DNA of 64,000 nt, taken from positions 6,727,129 to 6,791,128 of the forward strand of contig JAEMBT020000007.1 of the NCBI GenBank assembly GCA_018873245.2. The letters run 5' to 3'. The notes beneath the pieces are model-generated. The model was given only the letters and a program-made list of their open reading frames with translations. It was not told the origin of the DNA and made no database searches. Both the position numbers and the translations under genes were made by a program. Positions 46,101 to 59,407 of the stretch are shown here, one piece after another. Source of the DNA: Archegozetes longisetosus. Lineage: Eukaryota > Arthropoda > Arachnida > Sarcoptiformes > Trhypochthoniidae. Each line of letters starts with the position of its first letter. The stretch's first letter is position 1.

Positions 46101-48662
46101 ATATAGTAACAGCCTACAAGATTAGATTAATAAAAAGTGAAATTACCAGAGCATTGGTGAATTGTTTATGACAGACAGGGCATTGATGCAGAATACGGAG
46201 TGGAGGTTTGACTCTATGAACTCCCATATGTGTTTTCAAATTGCCTTTAGTAGTGAAAGCTCGTCCACATATTTTACATTTAAATGGACGTTCGCCCGTA
46301 TGCGTCCGATAATGCATTTGAAGTGCACTTTTACAGCTCAAAACCCGGTGACATATTATGCATTGGTTTGGATCTGTCAGCTTGTGCTCTATGTTGTCCA
46401 CTAATTGCTGTAGTTTTACTGTTTCTGATGCTTTTTGAACTTCCATTAATGTCTCCCAAGTATTGTCAGTACTGCCTGGCTTTGGCAGCAGGTCCTGATA
46501 GAATACTGGGTCTCTGGTCGGACCCTCGCCAGAAGATGCTTCTGTTGTTGGAGGACCTGATGACTGAATCGGCGGCAGTGTCGGCGGTAAACCGAATGGT
46601 ACGAATCCGAGAGATGTCGGGATTCCCGGGAAGGCTCCGGAATGGAAGTACGGCGGAAAGTGAGGCGTATATGGAAACTCTGCTCCCGGAGTCACATTCA
46701 TGCCATCCGATGACTCATCAGACATTTCATCATCTGAATCCATGTGCTCTTTGTCTTTGTTCCCGATCTCCTTTTTGTTCGTCTCGTCCATACCTTCTTT
46801 GTCAAACTCGTCAGCACTCACGTCATCGTCTTCATTGACATCGTCCACATCTGCTGCTTCTTCTCTGCGACTGTGTTGCAAATTAAGTGGTGAGTTAGCG
46901 CTTTCCAACTGCTCATTACGTGCTCTCTTCTCGAGATTAACTGCTCTGTCGTCTTCGCTGTCGTCATCAGCATCTTTATCATCGATGTTGTCGTTCTCAT
47001 CGCATTCTAAGTCCGAATCATCGCTTAAGGGTGACTGATTCGAAACATCATTGGATGAGTTGTTTTGCATCGAAAGCGCGAGCGGCTGGTCCGGTGAACG
47101 AAGACCTGCGTTATTGAAGTCTAACATACTTTTGCCGAAACTTGTACTCAGAATCCCTTTCATATCTTTGGTTTGTGGAGTTGCAGTCGATTCAAGTAAT
47201 GTTTGAGTTAATGATGAAATAGATTGTGGTGTCAACATTGGTGGCATTCCTGTCATCGAGATCGGAGGCGTTGACAATGGAGTCTGACTTGTGGGCGATT
47301 GAGAGCCGGTCGGAGGTTCTATTGGTGGATGAAACTTATCGAGATGTTCGGGAACGGGATGCGGATTCATCTTTATGTGAGGGTATTTTGCTTTGTGTCT
47401 CTGAAAGTGAACTTTGAGGTTACCTTTCGTTGTAAATCGATTTCCACAAACATTGCATTTGAAAGGTCTTTCGCCAGTGTGTGACCTGATGTGTATCTGA
47501 AGTGCAGAATCGCTGCCGAATACTTTACCGCAAAACTTGCACCTGTGTCTATACATCGGGTCTTCCTTTCCGTCTTTGGTTTTTCTGAAGCTCAAGAAGT
47601 CAGAGCTGCCCATTCCTGCGATTCCGTTCAACAGAAACGATCCGCCAGACATTGTGTTCTGTAGAGCTTGTTCTGTGTGTCTTTGCAACAATTCAAGAGT
47701 ATTTGGTTCATTCGGTGATATTGGACCTGATGACTCATTTATTGGCGGCGATGTGCTCTTCAATGGTGTCAACATTGGTTGACTCGATGTTTCCGAAGCA
47801 TTCGCCGATTTGACGACTGATGGCCCTGAGGTCAGAGTTGGAGATTTAGTAGCTGTGGACATGGGGGGAGTTTCGATTGCAGGTGTAGTTGCTTTGGAAG
47901 TGGATGAGTGTGAAAATGATGACGAAATGGATGGCGTGACTGACATACTGGCTGCTGGTATATGACTCTTATCAGTATCAGGTGACGACACATCGGGCGA
48001 CGCGTTCGGTTGTATCGGAGGTACGAGTAGTGGAACAGAGAACTGAGGATTACCCCCACTGCCAGCAATCTGTGTCTGCAACTGATGGATGACATGCAAA
48101 AGCATCATTTGTTGCTGTTGGAGATTGAAAAGAGTTGATTGAAGTGCAGCTGATTGCGGGGCAGGTGGAGGTAGGGGTTGAGGCGAGGATGGGGTTGGAG
48201 GATGTTGTGCCACCGCCACTTTCGTGTTCTCAAGCGATTCTATCACTACATTAGTATCTGATAATGCTAGTGATGGTCCAGTGAATGGCCAAACCCCGCT
48301 ATTTGTTGCCATTTGCTTTAACTTATTCTCAGCGGAATCATTATCTAATTCGCTAACTGTCTGTGAAGTTTGTCCGCTTTCACTCTTATCTTTTCTAATA
48401 CTGTCAAGTATTTGTGGATATTTAGTCTGTTCTTCGTCTTCTTCGGAATCATCTTCAACTAGTTTGTCGTGGTCAGTATCTTGAGGGAGTTTAGTGGGTT
48501 TGATGAGAGAGTCAGTGGTAGCTGAGATTTTGAAGCAGTTCTTTTTGTGCAGCAAAAATTCATTTAGTCCTACAAACTCTGCTCTACAATTGCCACATAT
48601 ATGTTCGTCGATCGGAGTAATCCTTTCTTCCACCTCATTATCATTGGTCACTGCTCTTGAAC
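43142..48662 (-). CDS. sal: Spalt (sal/SALL) zinc-finger transcription factor, first exon missing
   Basis: Nuclear repressor of patterning genes. Five exons in view: 48662-46147, 45600-44056, 43965-43882, 43811-43643 and 43608-43142, about 1593 residues. Exon 2 begins in phase with an acceptor (TTTCAG), so the start exon lies further right or outside. Order of domains: N-terminal C2HC finger (CGNCRAEF...HKKNC); Gln-rich dimerisation region ([19 protein letters not shown]); finger pair 1 ([19 protein letters not shown]); acidic stretch; finger pair 2 plus a third finger split across the exon 2-3 join ([18 protein letters not shown]); Pro-rich part with seven prolines in a row; pair 3 ([17 protein letters not shown]); pair 4 spanning exons 3-5, ending [11 protein letters not shown] and [13 protein letters not shown] (arthropod type); and a single last finger [17 protein letters not shown]. 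The linkers HTGERPFKC and the SALL box FTTKGNLK recur. The intron between exons 2 and 3 (546 nt) contains a MITE. Confidence 0.95.
43609..43642 (-). other. 34-nt intron of spalt
   Basis: Between exons 5 and 6. Consensus donor GTAAGT, acceptor TTTATAG and a possible branch site CTGAT, only 34 nt in all. Without splicing, the exon 5 frame stops at TGA just after the acceptor and the last zinc finger is lost. With splicing the frame runs on for 155 codons including that finger. The other introns in the window are at least 53 nt. Confidence 0.75.
45969..46090. mobile_element. CAGTAAAACCT-family MITE in a spalt intron
   Basis: Left end TA-CAGTAAAACCTCTCCAAC is a good family terminus, followed by TTAGGTGGTTTAAAAAC. 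An inner inverted pair AAACAGACC / GGTCTGTTT follows. The right terminus is not clear, so the right border is approximate. Confidence 0.5.
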
Positions 48663-50189
48663 CTGAAAGACAACAGACGATGTGAGTATTGGCGCTATGG
48701 CTATACAAATTGGTTCACTCAAAGGATATTAAGTGAGATATATATAAAAATTAGATCTGATCGCTTCACTTATTACAACATAATTGAGACAACAATTAAG
48801 AAATATTGACAAAAACACTCATGAAATACCATCCGAATGAATCTTACAAAGAACCAGATCGAGAATGGCAACATTTGTAATGCACATGTAATATTAAGTC
48901 TAATATGTTATATTGAGTCTGAGGCATATATGTATACAGAATAACGAATATTGCATTTTGCAGATTGAGTAATAAATTGTGTTATGTGTATTGCATTACA
49001 AATACAGTTTGCATCCAACGTATTGGATTTGTGATAGAATGATGGACGGGATCGGACTACAAGGAGCTATTAGCTTGGATTTGGAGCTACGTTTTCCCCG
49101 TACACCAATCCATCAGCCAGATTGAAGTAAACTCTGTATATAACTTATATCCAGTATGTAATCTGCAAAGCGAACTCTTATTTCTATGGTGAGTGAGGTC
49201 AGCCTTTGATATGCACTATGGATATAGCGTATTAGGTTATGGATCCAAACTTTCTTTATATTATATACTTTTACTAATGCTTCTATTCATCCTGAAAGCT
49301 TTTCTCAATATCCATTTGCCACCAAATGCTTCTACAATTCTCTCAACTACGACTCTCCTCAGCTCTCTTCGGCTCTCCTCAACTCTCCTCAACACCCCCT
49401 CAACACCATCCACACCCCTCCTCCACACCAGTACTCTGACCGTTTTTGAAATATTTCCCCTTTGATTGAAAGAGTATCTCTGATGTGCGGAGAATAATTG
49501 TATCGAAAAGTGATTATCTTATGCATCTGATGATTAGTGAAAGTATAAGCAGATATTTAGTTAAATAAAAGAAACGCATTATCTAATAGAGAAGGAAGTC
49601 GTGTTTACATTATTTAATAGAAATACATGTTTGGTATTTGTGTTGGATCCTAAATCTAATTAAAACAAGTCATGTAATAATAGTTGTAAAGAAGATTGTA
49701 TATTAACTGGTTTTCATTTATGTGACTCTCATTTGATTTCTAATGTAATTAATGATACCTTAAGCAGACTTAATAACACAACAATTTAGATAAGTCTGAA
49801 TAAATACTTTTATATATTTAGTTTTTTTATTAAATTTATTTGCCTCAGTCTAATACCAGATTAAGTGAAATATATTTTCCAACACTCTCATCAATAATGC
49901 GTTTCCAACATCCAAATCAATAATTTTGCTTATATTCAGAAAACAGGGATTAAGTCTAATATATGGAGCTTTCAAAACAAACTATAAATAGCCATCAAAA
50001 TTAATTAACTCACTAAAACATTTCCCTTAAAACTACGACAATACCTTCCAACGCATAGCTAAAGTCCTAATAATTCAAACGTTTTAGTTCATCAAAAATA
50101 TTCTCCTAAGATTATAATAAATCCTGAAATAATACTTTTCTGCAAAACAAGAGTAAAAATAAGAGTAAACACTAAATTCGTCAATAAGA

Positions 50190-50214
50190 GCGAGAGAGAG
50201 AGAGAGAGAGAGAG
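50190..50214. repeat. (GA)n microsatellite
   Basis: About 12 GA units. Confidence 0.95.
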
Positions 50215-50632
50215 TAAAAGAGAATATAAAAGTAATATTGAAGTGCTCATGACATGCACTTTATGATGGTTGCAGTGATTGTTTGAAATAATGATTTCTC
50301 GCCACCCATTCAGATTCTCGTAAAGACTGCGCTGCCTCAATAAAGTGTTGTATTAACCATAATCATAACTTAATATCTAGAGTCTAAGGCGGTATTTAAA
50401 AGATGCGCTGCGCAATAATAATCTACAAAACTGAGTAATATTTGGGAGGAAACTAAAACAGATATAGAGCTGAAACTGGTATCAAATATTTAATGTTTGC
50501 AGTTTAAAATGAAATAGTTCAAGCCCTGACTATTTTGCATTTTGTATGTGATTATGCATTCGCTTCATTAAACACTTAATGAGTTTGTGCATGCAATCTG
50601 AATGCCAGTAATCCTGAACGAGTTCTGCTATA

Positions 50633-50806
50633 CAGTCCGACCCCGTTATGAGCAACTAATCAATGAGAATCAGTTCAGTTGCCTATAGGCAGAGTTGCCT
50701 GGATGCGAACTGTTTAACGTGTGATGGGATTGGGTGATGTTTAAGAAATGAGTTGCAAGCAAAGGGGTTTGGCTATAGGAGAGTAGAGTAGAGCGGGATT
50801 GGACTG
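50633..50806. mobile_element. TA-flanked element with CAGTCC ends
   Basis: 174 bp. Left end CAGTCCGACCCCGTTATGAG; reverse complement of right end CAGTCCAATCCCGCTCTACT; TA on both sides (50631-50632, 50807-50808). The ends agree over about 14 bp with two or three mismatches and resemble those of 16704-17123. Pogo/Tc1-like, non-autonomous. Confidence 0.6.
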
Positions 50807-51767
50807 TATCAGTAAAAATGAATTTGCTTGGGAATGCAAAAAGGAAAATAGAAATGATGCAAATTAACATACTTAGTTGTAAAGCTTGAATCAGCAATAT
50901 AAACTAAAATAAGTCCCCAAAATAAAGTTGAATTTGTGCAAGTGTTAGTCAGAAGTTTTAGATTTGGTAAATTTAGAAGAAAGCTTTATCAATAACTTCA
51001 GTAATTAAATCCACCGAAAAACTACTGCTCATCAGTGATGAGAATCGAGCGTAAGCTATAGTTATGCATATTGTAGCAGTAAAAGAGATTGAGATTTATG
51101 TATAGCCTGCGATAGAATGGATGGTAGATATGCATAATTTAATCTCTTCACGCTCTGGTCCCATATATCCTTTTTTAATTGATGAAAACAGCGTATCATA
51201 AATGCTAATCATAGCAATATAGAAAACTTTTAATGCCTTCAAATTATTTATCTTTTCCTAAATTCAACGGCTTATCGTTATTTTAATTGAAAAATCAAAT
51301 CTGAATAACTATCGAGTAGAAGAGGATCAAGTAGAAGATGAACAACCATAAAATAATCTACTCTTGTATAATCATTAGTTGAGTTATTGGAGAAAAATTT
51401 CATTCTTCTCATGCACTCTTGTTTGAAAGAGTACTCGAGTGAGTTGAGTAGCTGAATAGCGCTATTATAGTTAGCCTTTTATTTAGAAAGCAAAAAAGTT
51501 TAAAATCTATTTTGAAAACCAAGTTTTGCAAGTGGTCGCGCAACTCCTCCATCTGGCCATTAGCCCCACTTCGCATGAATCGGTCACCCCAAACCTCCCC
51601 CAATCATTATTTATGCTTTTCCATGTTTTCACGTTTTTTGACAAAATTTTTTTTCACATCAAAATTTATGTCTTGCTCATTGCATAAGAGCTGACACACA
51701 CGTCGTTGAACAAAAATGACCCACCGATCGATCGATAATAATACTTGTGATACAGTTCGCGCTTGCT

Positions 51768-51840
51768 TTGGCTAAGGCTAGAAAAGGCTAAGACTAGAAA
51801 AGGCCAGCACTAGAGAAGGCCAACATTAGAAAAGGCCAAC
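51768..51840. repeat. 16-bp minisatellite
   Basis: About 4.5 copies of AAGGCTAAGACTAGAA, changing to AAGGCCAACATTAGAA. Confidence 0.85.
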
Positions 51841-53444
51841 TTGGGGGTCATGCGTTATGGGACATTAGAGTTGTTCGGAGAGAGATATATACAGAAAGAG
51901 AAAGTGAGCTCTGCTCTAAGCTTCAAATAATATTCTATAACGTAATTGATTTGGCTGTAGCTTCGACTTGCATTTCTCACTGTCAATGGATTAGTCATTG
52001 GGTGCATATGTGTAGAATATGGTATATAATGGTACTATGTGTAGAGTATGGTATCTAATGGTACCTTTTGGCCACACTCCAACTGTTCACCACAATGCAT
52101 CAGCCCATTTAACTGTCGTCCACTCATCTATCTCTATGTTAAGAAACATATTTCTTCTCCATATATCCAATTCATATATCATTCTTATAGGAAATATGCA
52201 TTCATTTTCTTTCTTTCAAATTTATATTTCACTCCAGATTCTGTTCAACTTCTTTTGAAGTTCAGCTTTGAAGCAGAGAAAACGACGAGAACATTAAAAT
52301 GACTAATTTTGCCGAGCAGTCAAAAAGCACCGAAAAATACCGAAAAAAACACCGAAAATAGTGTTCAGTAATTGAGCGAATATACTCTTTAAATGCTATA
52401 AAAACGACTTAACGCTTAGTTTTATAAATTAAATATAACGATAATCGAGATTCAAGTAATCACACTCAGAAGTCTATCAATGATTTGAAACAATAAGATT
52501 ATCGAGTGACATGTGGACAGGTTTAGAAGTTGAGAGTGTCGGAACAGAGATATATTATTTGTTCATAGATTGTGATTTGGTGTGGCCTAAGCTATCAGAA
52601 TTGTCAATGGCTTAGTTGGGTCTATGGCTCGCCATTAGATGATGAGGCAAAATGAAGTGAAGTTAGCAGGCTTAAATTACCCTCATTACAGCACCTTCTC
52701 TTCAATTGACAAAAACCAGATGCACACATAAGTCAAATGTTTGCTAAGCAATAATATCTTTATGAGAATTATAAGCGCTAGCTTGAGAAACATCATAATT
52801 TGTTTTCTCAACAATAATAGCAAATAAAAAAGTGAAATAAAAAGCAAAATAAAAAAGAGAATCAAATTCTTATTATGGTTGGGTTGAAAGCTTAGAAAAT
52901 AAATTATATGAAAATAGCTCATTTCCATCCATTTATTGTTTGAGTGTATTAGCTTTTCCCACGTCATCCTCAACTATAACACTCATACCTTTAATGCAGT
53001 TTCAATTACAGGTACCGAACAACCATCACGCGCGCAATCAGCCCAACAAATCAATTATTTCTAACCTTTTTTGTCATTCAATTTGCTTTTTTTGTTGGTT
53101 TTGACAAACTAAAATAGTTTGCATCTACTCTACATCTACTCGACTGAGTTGTGAATAGGTTAAGATCATTCACTTGAAGCCACGGTTAATAATTATTGTG
53201 AGAGTTGAGAAGTCTTTGACACTTATAGAGAGTTAAAAAAGAGGGGAAGATCGGCAACTCGAGTAACAATAGACTGTAAAGAATCATGTATAAATGGGTA
53301 ACTATTATCTTTCTTGATATTCTCTCTTCTTTCTAGCTATATTCCATTAGATTCACTGCATCATCACTTGTCCGAGTCTGCAATACTTTCTTCTATGTAT
53401 ATAATGATAAACTACTTGTCACTAGGTTCAACACATTTTCTTTG

Positions 53445-53446
<2 letters not shown>

Positions 53447-53515
<69 letters not shown>
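53447..53515. repeat. (TC)n microsatellite
   Basis: About 34 uninterrupted TC units, the longest dinucleotide run in the window. Confidence 0.98.
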
Positions 53516-53520
<5 letters not shown>

Positions 53521-53921
53521 CCTAGCTCTCTCATTTCCAGACTTGTCGACTTATATGAGTGCTGAGACAAAAAGCCCATCTTCATTCTGATCTTCTTGAA
53601 CTGTCATGTCAGTGAAGAATTGTTAGATGCCATCAAATGCTTTATGCTTTACCAGATGGACAACAATGCTTTTTACGAAAATGTCAAACAATTTTCTGCT
53701 TTTTTAGAGTGTCAGCCAATGCCATATTCTTTTATACATTAGCTCTGATAAAACTAATGTCACTCTTTAAGTCAAGGAGGCAGTTGAAGCCTCAAAAGTT
53801 GGATACTCTCAACATGAGATGTACCGAACATGAGATATGTCACACTTTGGGGGATACGTTCTTATAATACATACATGAGGGGGAATTTGTCACACAATCA
53901 GTGAGAGAGACAACAGACAAG

Positions 53922-53922
<1 letters not shown>

Positions 53923-53965
<43 letters not shown>
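53923..53965. repeat. (GA)n microsatellite
   Basis: About 21 GA units, complementary to the TC run 408 bp to the left. Confidence 0.98.
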
Positions 53966-53967
<2 letters not shown>

Positions 53968-54891
53968 AGTAAAAGGAAATACTCCACTAAAAGCACACAT
54001 ACTTATTGATTAGTTATTGGAAATAGACAGACAATATTCATTCTCGATAGAATAGAGACTGAACTACCGTTTGGTTGAACAAGGTTTTGTCTGATATTTT
54101 GATTCTCACAAAACTATAAGCAAAGTCTCATTTAAGGGAAATGACTTTTCTTTTTCACTATGACTACTTCGTCAGGATGTAGGACACAACGACTTAATGT
54201 AATTTGATGGACGAGACCTAACTTTGGCGACATCGCAACCAAACGCTATTCTACAGCATTAACACTAGTATCACTTTGTTTTGTTCACTTCAGTTCTTTT
54301 ATATCTTATGAAAGATTCAAATAATAAAAATAATAAAAACCATAAATATATAGTGACGAAAAAGAATTTGTTCGCTCACATTTCGATTTGATAATAATAG
54401 CAAATTGAATATTTAGATTAAAACGAAATATTTTCAAGCATACATGCCTTCAATCACTATTAATTTAAATGGAAAAATTTGAGAAATATTTCCGCAATAA
54501 AGAATTATATTTGTTTCTAATCTTCATTCAAATCAAGTACAAATCAAGCCTTAGAAGTGAGTGCAGTTTAATTGACTGAACATTAAAAAGAGTTTTTTAT
54601 TTTATAATCAATGCAAACATTACTATTGTTGAGAAATATTTCATCTCATCAAACAACGGGTAGAATGTTATGAAAAACAATGAAAAACAATGGCAAATAT
54701 TTAGGCATATCATGAATATCATGCATATTTTTCAGTCATTAAGCGAATCAATGTATCCGAGCAGCAGAATTGGAGCAATACATTTGACATGCATTAGGAT
54801 AATAGCAATAGCAATATGCATCATCAATAATAATCTTTCCCCTATCATATATATGAATCTAATGCTCTTCATAGTTGTCAAGTCCCCCCCA

Positions 54892-54933
54892 ACCTTGTCA
54901 AGTCCCCCAACCACCCCCCACGACCCCCAACAA
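54892..54933 (-). repeat. C-rich tract, G-quadruplex-type on the minus strand
   Basis: Four runs of at least five C (8, 5, 6, 5) separated by 13, 5 and 4 bases, plus a short CAAGTCCCCC direct repeat. In this AT-rich setting it is the strongest G4/i-motif candidate. Confidence 0.65.
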
Positions 54934-56982
54934 CCCTAGACCCTATGAGCTGTTGTAACTGTTAACATTCGTGACCTCTAGTAAATATTTGGCGCATAGT
55001 ATTTACTGAGTCGGGAAACGCGCTTCATCTGCCTTTTCTATTTTCTATTTAATAATATGGATGGGACGCGTTCTTCAACCTAATACTTTCCTAGCTCTAG
55101 TTATTTAGATGATAACTTCTCATCTCATCTCTGCGTGACTCCCGATTGACTGCACCAAGCAAAACGTGTTAACCTTTCCGCCCTTAACATTACACCCGTC
55201 TCACTGCAAATATTCTATTAATATCACAATTTATTGCGTAAAATACTTCACTTTTATTACGTTAGATATCGAAATAATCCAATTCATTTGTTGTTATATA
55301 AATATTTCTCCCCAACTTCTGGTTATTCTCTTATCGTAATGTTGACGATTTTCAAAATAAATATTTCAATTATCAGTTCAATTATTGTAATTTGGGATAA
55401 TTATCTAATTAATAGACTGCTAACTATTCAAATTCAAAACATAATCCAAATCAAAGTCTAGAAAGTGAATCAAACTGTTAATCAAGCTAGATTTTAGTAT
55501 TTTGAATGTATTTCAAGACATGATCTTAATTTAACTCTACAATCACTTGGAATTCATACAAAAATGTTTCATAAGAGACATAAGAGACTGAAGTCTTTTG
55601 TTTTGCTGATTACAATTTTACGACAGTGGCTCATATTTTGCTTGAAGAGCATGCATGAAATAAGATTAACACATATAAGCTCATTCGTTTAGTTATGAGA
55701 ATTAAGAAAAAAAGACGATTAGAATAAAGTGTTGCAAAACATGTTGTTTATCATCTGAATACATCTTCTCGTTCTAAATACTTTGCCAAAAATTGAAACA
55801 TTGTTCCGAATAAATGTCTAAATATGACTACAAATAACGAAAGAATTGAATAAATACTGAATTTTAGTAGTGAAGGAAAAATAGATTTTCAAAGTTAGTG
55901 ATTCTCGATAAGACTTTATAAGATGAACAATAGAATGGATTCAATCAAAATAGTGGAGCAGTTGACTGCATACTAAAAACATGTTGATGTGTTCATGCAT
56001 ACCATTCTTGAATATTGGCATTCATACACAACATTACCAATTGCTAATGCAATACAGACTAATTTTGATAATATTTGCAAATACCATAAAGACATAAAAG
56101 AAGAATTGAGGCAACAAAACGGCATTAACGGAGATGCGGAATATTCTAATAATGTTGGGATACGGAATATTCTAATAATCTTAGGATATGGTATATTATA
56201 TTGGGTAAATGTTCGTATGGATTCAAGTGAAATATAAAGCTAACAATGTTAGTTAGGGCGGACTAGAAGGCGTATCGAAGGCAATGGGCACAATGCTATA
56301 GTTATCAAAAGCAATTTGGCAGTGTTTGAGTGTTGGAAAGATTGAAATAGCGAAGATTGTTTGTTATAGTTGGTATCTATCTGCACAACAACTATTATTG
56401 CTACTGGCGTTCGCGGGGCATGGATATCATTGAAATACTTCTGCTTAACTCACTCGTAGAGTAGAGGCAGAGATATATACAGTTAAGGCACACATATATA
56501 TACAGTTAAGGCACATATATATACAGTTTGAGCGTATATACAGTAGAGACACATATAAACTTATATATTATATATATAAGCCTAACACCAGCTCGTACTT
56601 AATTCAAGTGCATATCAATATAAATGGTGCAATACGTGATATAAAAGTACATATAAGTCTAGAAATCCTCCCTTTCCATGTATCCCCTCTAACGATAGTT
56701 AATAAAGCAATAGCAAGATTGTGCCAACTATTGCTCACTGCAAGCCAAAGCTCACCGTCAACAAAATGAGTAATAACTTCAGCGCTACATCTGCCATATA
56801 GTGAACAGCACATCCATATTACAAACCATAATAGTGATGATGCTCTGCTCCCGGCTTTCTGCCGGCTTGTTTGGTTATGAATAATTAGAAACCAGAGCAA
56901 TCTGATCAACCTCTTCATCATAGACTTGCATCAACTTTTCATAAAACGACCACTTTTTCTGCTCTATAGTATTTCGGTTATA

Positions 56983-57191
56983 CAGACAAACCTATCTAAC
57001 TTGAACACGCAGTTCAGTGATACATTTGAAGTGTGCTTCGCAACAGAAAGGTATTTGCTGTTAGCCACAATAGTATATGAGATACCTTTCTATTGCAGAG
57101 TACTTTAAATTAGGCCATATATTTGTGCAGGATTGTAATATTGCGCTTCAAGAAGATTTAGGTGCGCATCAAAATTAGATGGGTTAGACTG
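56983..57191. mobile_element. CAGTAAAACCT-family MITE
   Basis: 209 bp, TA on both sides. Left end CAGACAAACCTATCTAACTT, reverse complement of right end CAGTCTAACCCATCTAAT: 15 of 18 match. No coding capacity. Confidence 0.7.
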
Positions 57192-57952
57192 TAATGTTAA
57201 AGTTCGTTTGTGAGCCAGTGGCTTGTGTGAGAGTGAACTCGTGCGCCACAATTGGTAATTTTCATGTGTAAGCCTTACAATTAATAACCTTATAAACAGC
57301 GTCTTGTGTGCTGGAGTTTTAGGCCAGAGATTATTTGATTAAAATGATTGCACTGCCATTTATGCAAAAGCACAAAGTTATAAACGATAGTATAGTAGAG
57401 ACTCCTTACCAAATAAATGACTTTATAACTCACATTGTAGTTAGAGATTTGGTTCAGGGATGAATAATAAGTTATATTGTGACAACTTTTATGTATTGAA
57501 TAAGTTACAAGAATTTACGAATACCACTACCATCTATCAGATACTGAACTAGCGTTAAAACGATACCAAACATTTAAATTAGCCAAAGCACTAAATAATG
57601 AATGATTTGCACAATTTTCTGTTCATTGTGTCAATATACTTTTCGATCAATTACTTAATACTACCAAACTGGTCAACAGAATTGCCACAATAGACTCAAT
57701 TAATAGAGCTAAATGCCGAGCATGCAAATATCTGACTCTTATAATAAATCAATAATTTGTTCATAAGTGAGATTTGCATTTAACGCAAAAATCATTTTCT
57801 GTTGATTATGCGCGAGAAGTGATCATTGGCTGACAGATTATAGCGATTAAATTGATGTGGCAACAAACTGAAAAATCAATTTAATTAAAATAATTAGGTA
57901 GTCATAATTCTCTGTTGTATATATTCATTAAGAACAATTGCGTAGTAGTACG

Positions 57953-58083
57953 CAGTCAAACCTTTCTAACCTGAACATCTAGTTGTACGCTTGTTTTAAA
58001 TCAATAATTCTGTAGTGTTTTCTACACTATTTTTCTCTTTTTAAATTACTTCGTTGTATGTTCTCTTTAGATAGGTTTGATTG
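57953..58083. mobile_element. CAGTAAAACCT-family MITE
   Basis: 131 bp. Left end CAGTCAAACCTTTCTAACCT, reverse complement of right end CAATCAAACCTATCTAAA: about 15 of 18 match. An inner palindrome TGTAGTGTTTTCTACACTA sits near the middle. Confidence 0.65.
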
Positions 58084-59342
58084 TAGTTGCAAAAATCAAC
58101 ATTTAGCTATTCTGAAAAGTTGGACTCAATATTGACAACAACAATAATAATGATTGATAGAAAAGATATAAAGCAAGAAGAAAATGTTAGCAAAGAATTA
58201 ACAAATCGTAAACAGAAGCAATCATATTTGACGCGAATAAAGTTAGTTATTGTAAATTCAATTAAAGCCATTTAGATTCCGATAGCGATTCATTCAATGA
58301 TTACGTGTGTCATTGCCTTATTGTATGTCTGGCAATTTTTGTCTGCGATAACTAAATTTATTCAAGTTTTTAGTCATTTTGGCCAAGTTTGCAAAGTTCG
58401 TCAATGGTAATATTTAATTTATGAATGAGTCGATAAATTCAAACTGATATCTTTCTACTCTCCTGACTTTCTACTACGAGCAAACTTTGAACCACTGATC
58501 AAACTTGAAGATACCTTTCCAGTTACCTTCCAGATACCTTCCAGTTACCTTTCCAGACCATTTCTGAATTATTCAAATAGCAATTAGAACTCATAATAAT
58601 TTGAGTCACATTTTCATCAACATTAAAAATAGATTTTCCAATTATAAAATTTAATTTCATTTTATCTAAATCTTTGAGTTATTGCTTCGTATGAGTCGAA
58701 TAGAGATATGAGAAATTCCTAAATGTTTTTAGGCTATAAATCATTTTTGGAGAAAATTAAAGAAAATTTGAAGAAATAGAGAAATAAAAAAATGTAATTA
58801 CAGGTAAGTGAAAGAGATTTTTTGGAGGTTTACGATGAAGACCAGATAAGGGTTGGAAAATACACTTAAATTAATATAAAAGCAAACCATATATCAATAT
58901 TGCCATTAATAGAGATATTAAGACGGTTTCTAATAGAATGGAATTTTTCCCATAATATCATATTAGATAATACGTTTGAAAACGAAAAAACTAGTTTATG
59001 TTGTTTTTAATATGGCAATTAAAATCAATTTATTGCAATTGAAATTCATTTATTGCAGCCTTGAGCAGTTGGTACAACATATCTGCCGACTCACTAACTA
59101 ATACGGATTGACAATCATTGCGAACATTTCTCAATTGTCATAAGTTAAACTCTCAGCAAGCGACAACAATTCAACTTTATTTTCTATTTATTTATTTTCA
59201 ACCGTTTACTTTCACCGGCCATTAAGTTATAATTGTTTCTGGCATTAAATTATAATCAAATTTCTGAAAATGTTTTGCTATTAAATTTCAAGAGCAATAA
59301 ATCGAAATTAGATTTGAAAAGATGAGAGAGTGTACAAGTTAA

Positions 59343-59357
59343 GTAGTAGTAGTAGTA

Positions 59358-59404
<47 letters not shown>
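59343..59404. repeat. (TAG)n(TAA)n trinucleotide repeat
   Basis: About 6 TAG units followed by about 14 TAA units. On the minus strand the TAG part gives an open run of tyrosine codons, which is not a gene. Confidence 0.98.

Positions 59405-59407
<3 letters not shown>

Noticed and set aside
46284..46838. 184-codon plus-strand frame opposite spalt exon 2
   Set aside because: Shadow of the spalt coding frame, which has intact zinc fingers.
51409..51603. Minus-strand frame with GEVWGDRF and GQMEELRDHLQNL
   Set aside because: Looks somewhat protein-like, but there is no start, acceptor or partner exon, and it does not resemble the missing SALL first exon.
53314..53565. Frame with a long Ser-Leu run
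   Set aside because: Product of the TC microsatellite.
56604..56921. 105-codon minus-strand frame
   Set aside because: Trp/Leu/Ile-rich composition without domain, acceptor or homologous motif; probably chance.
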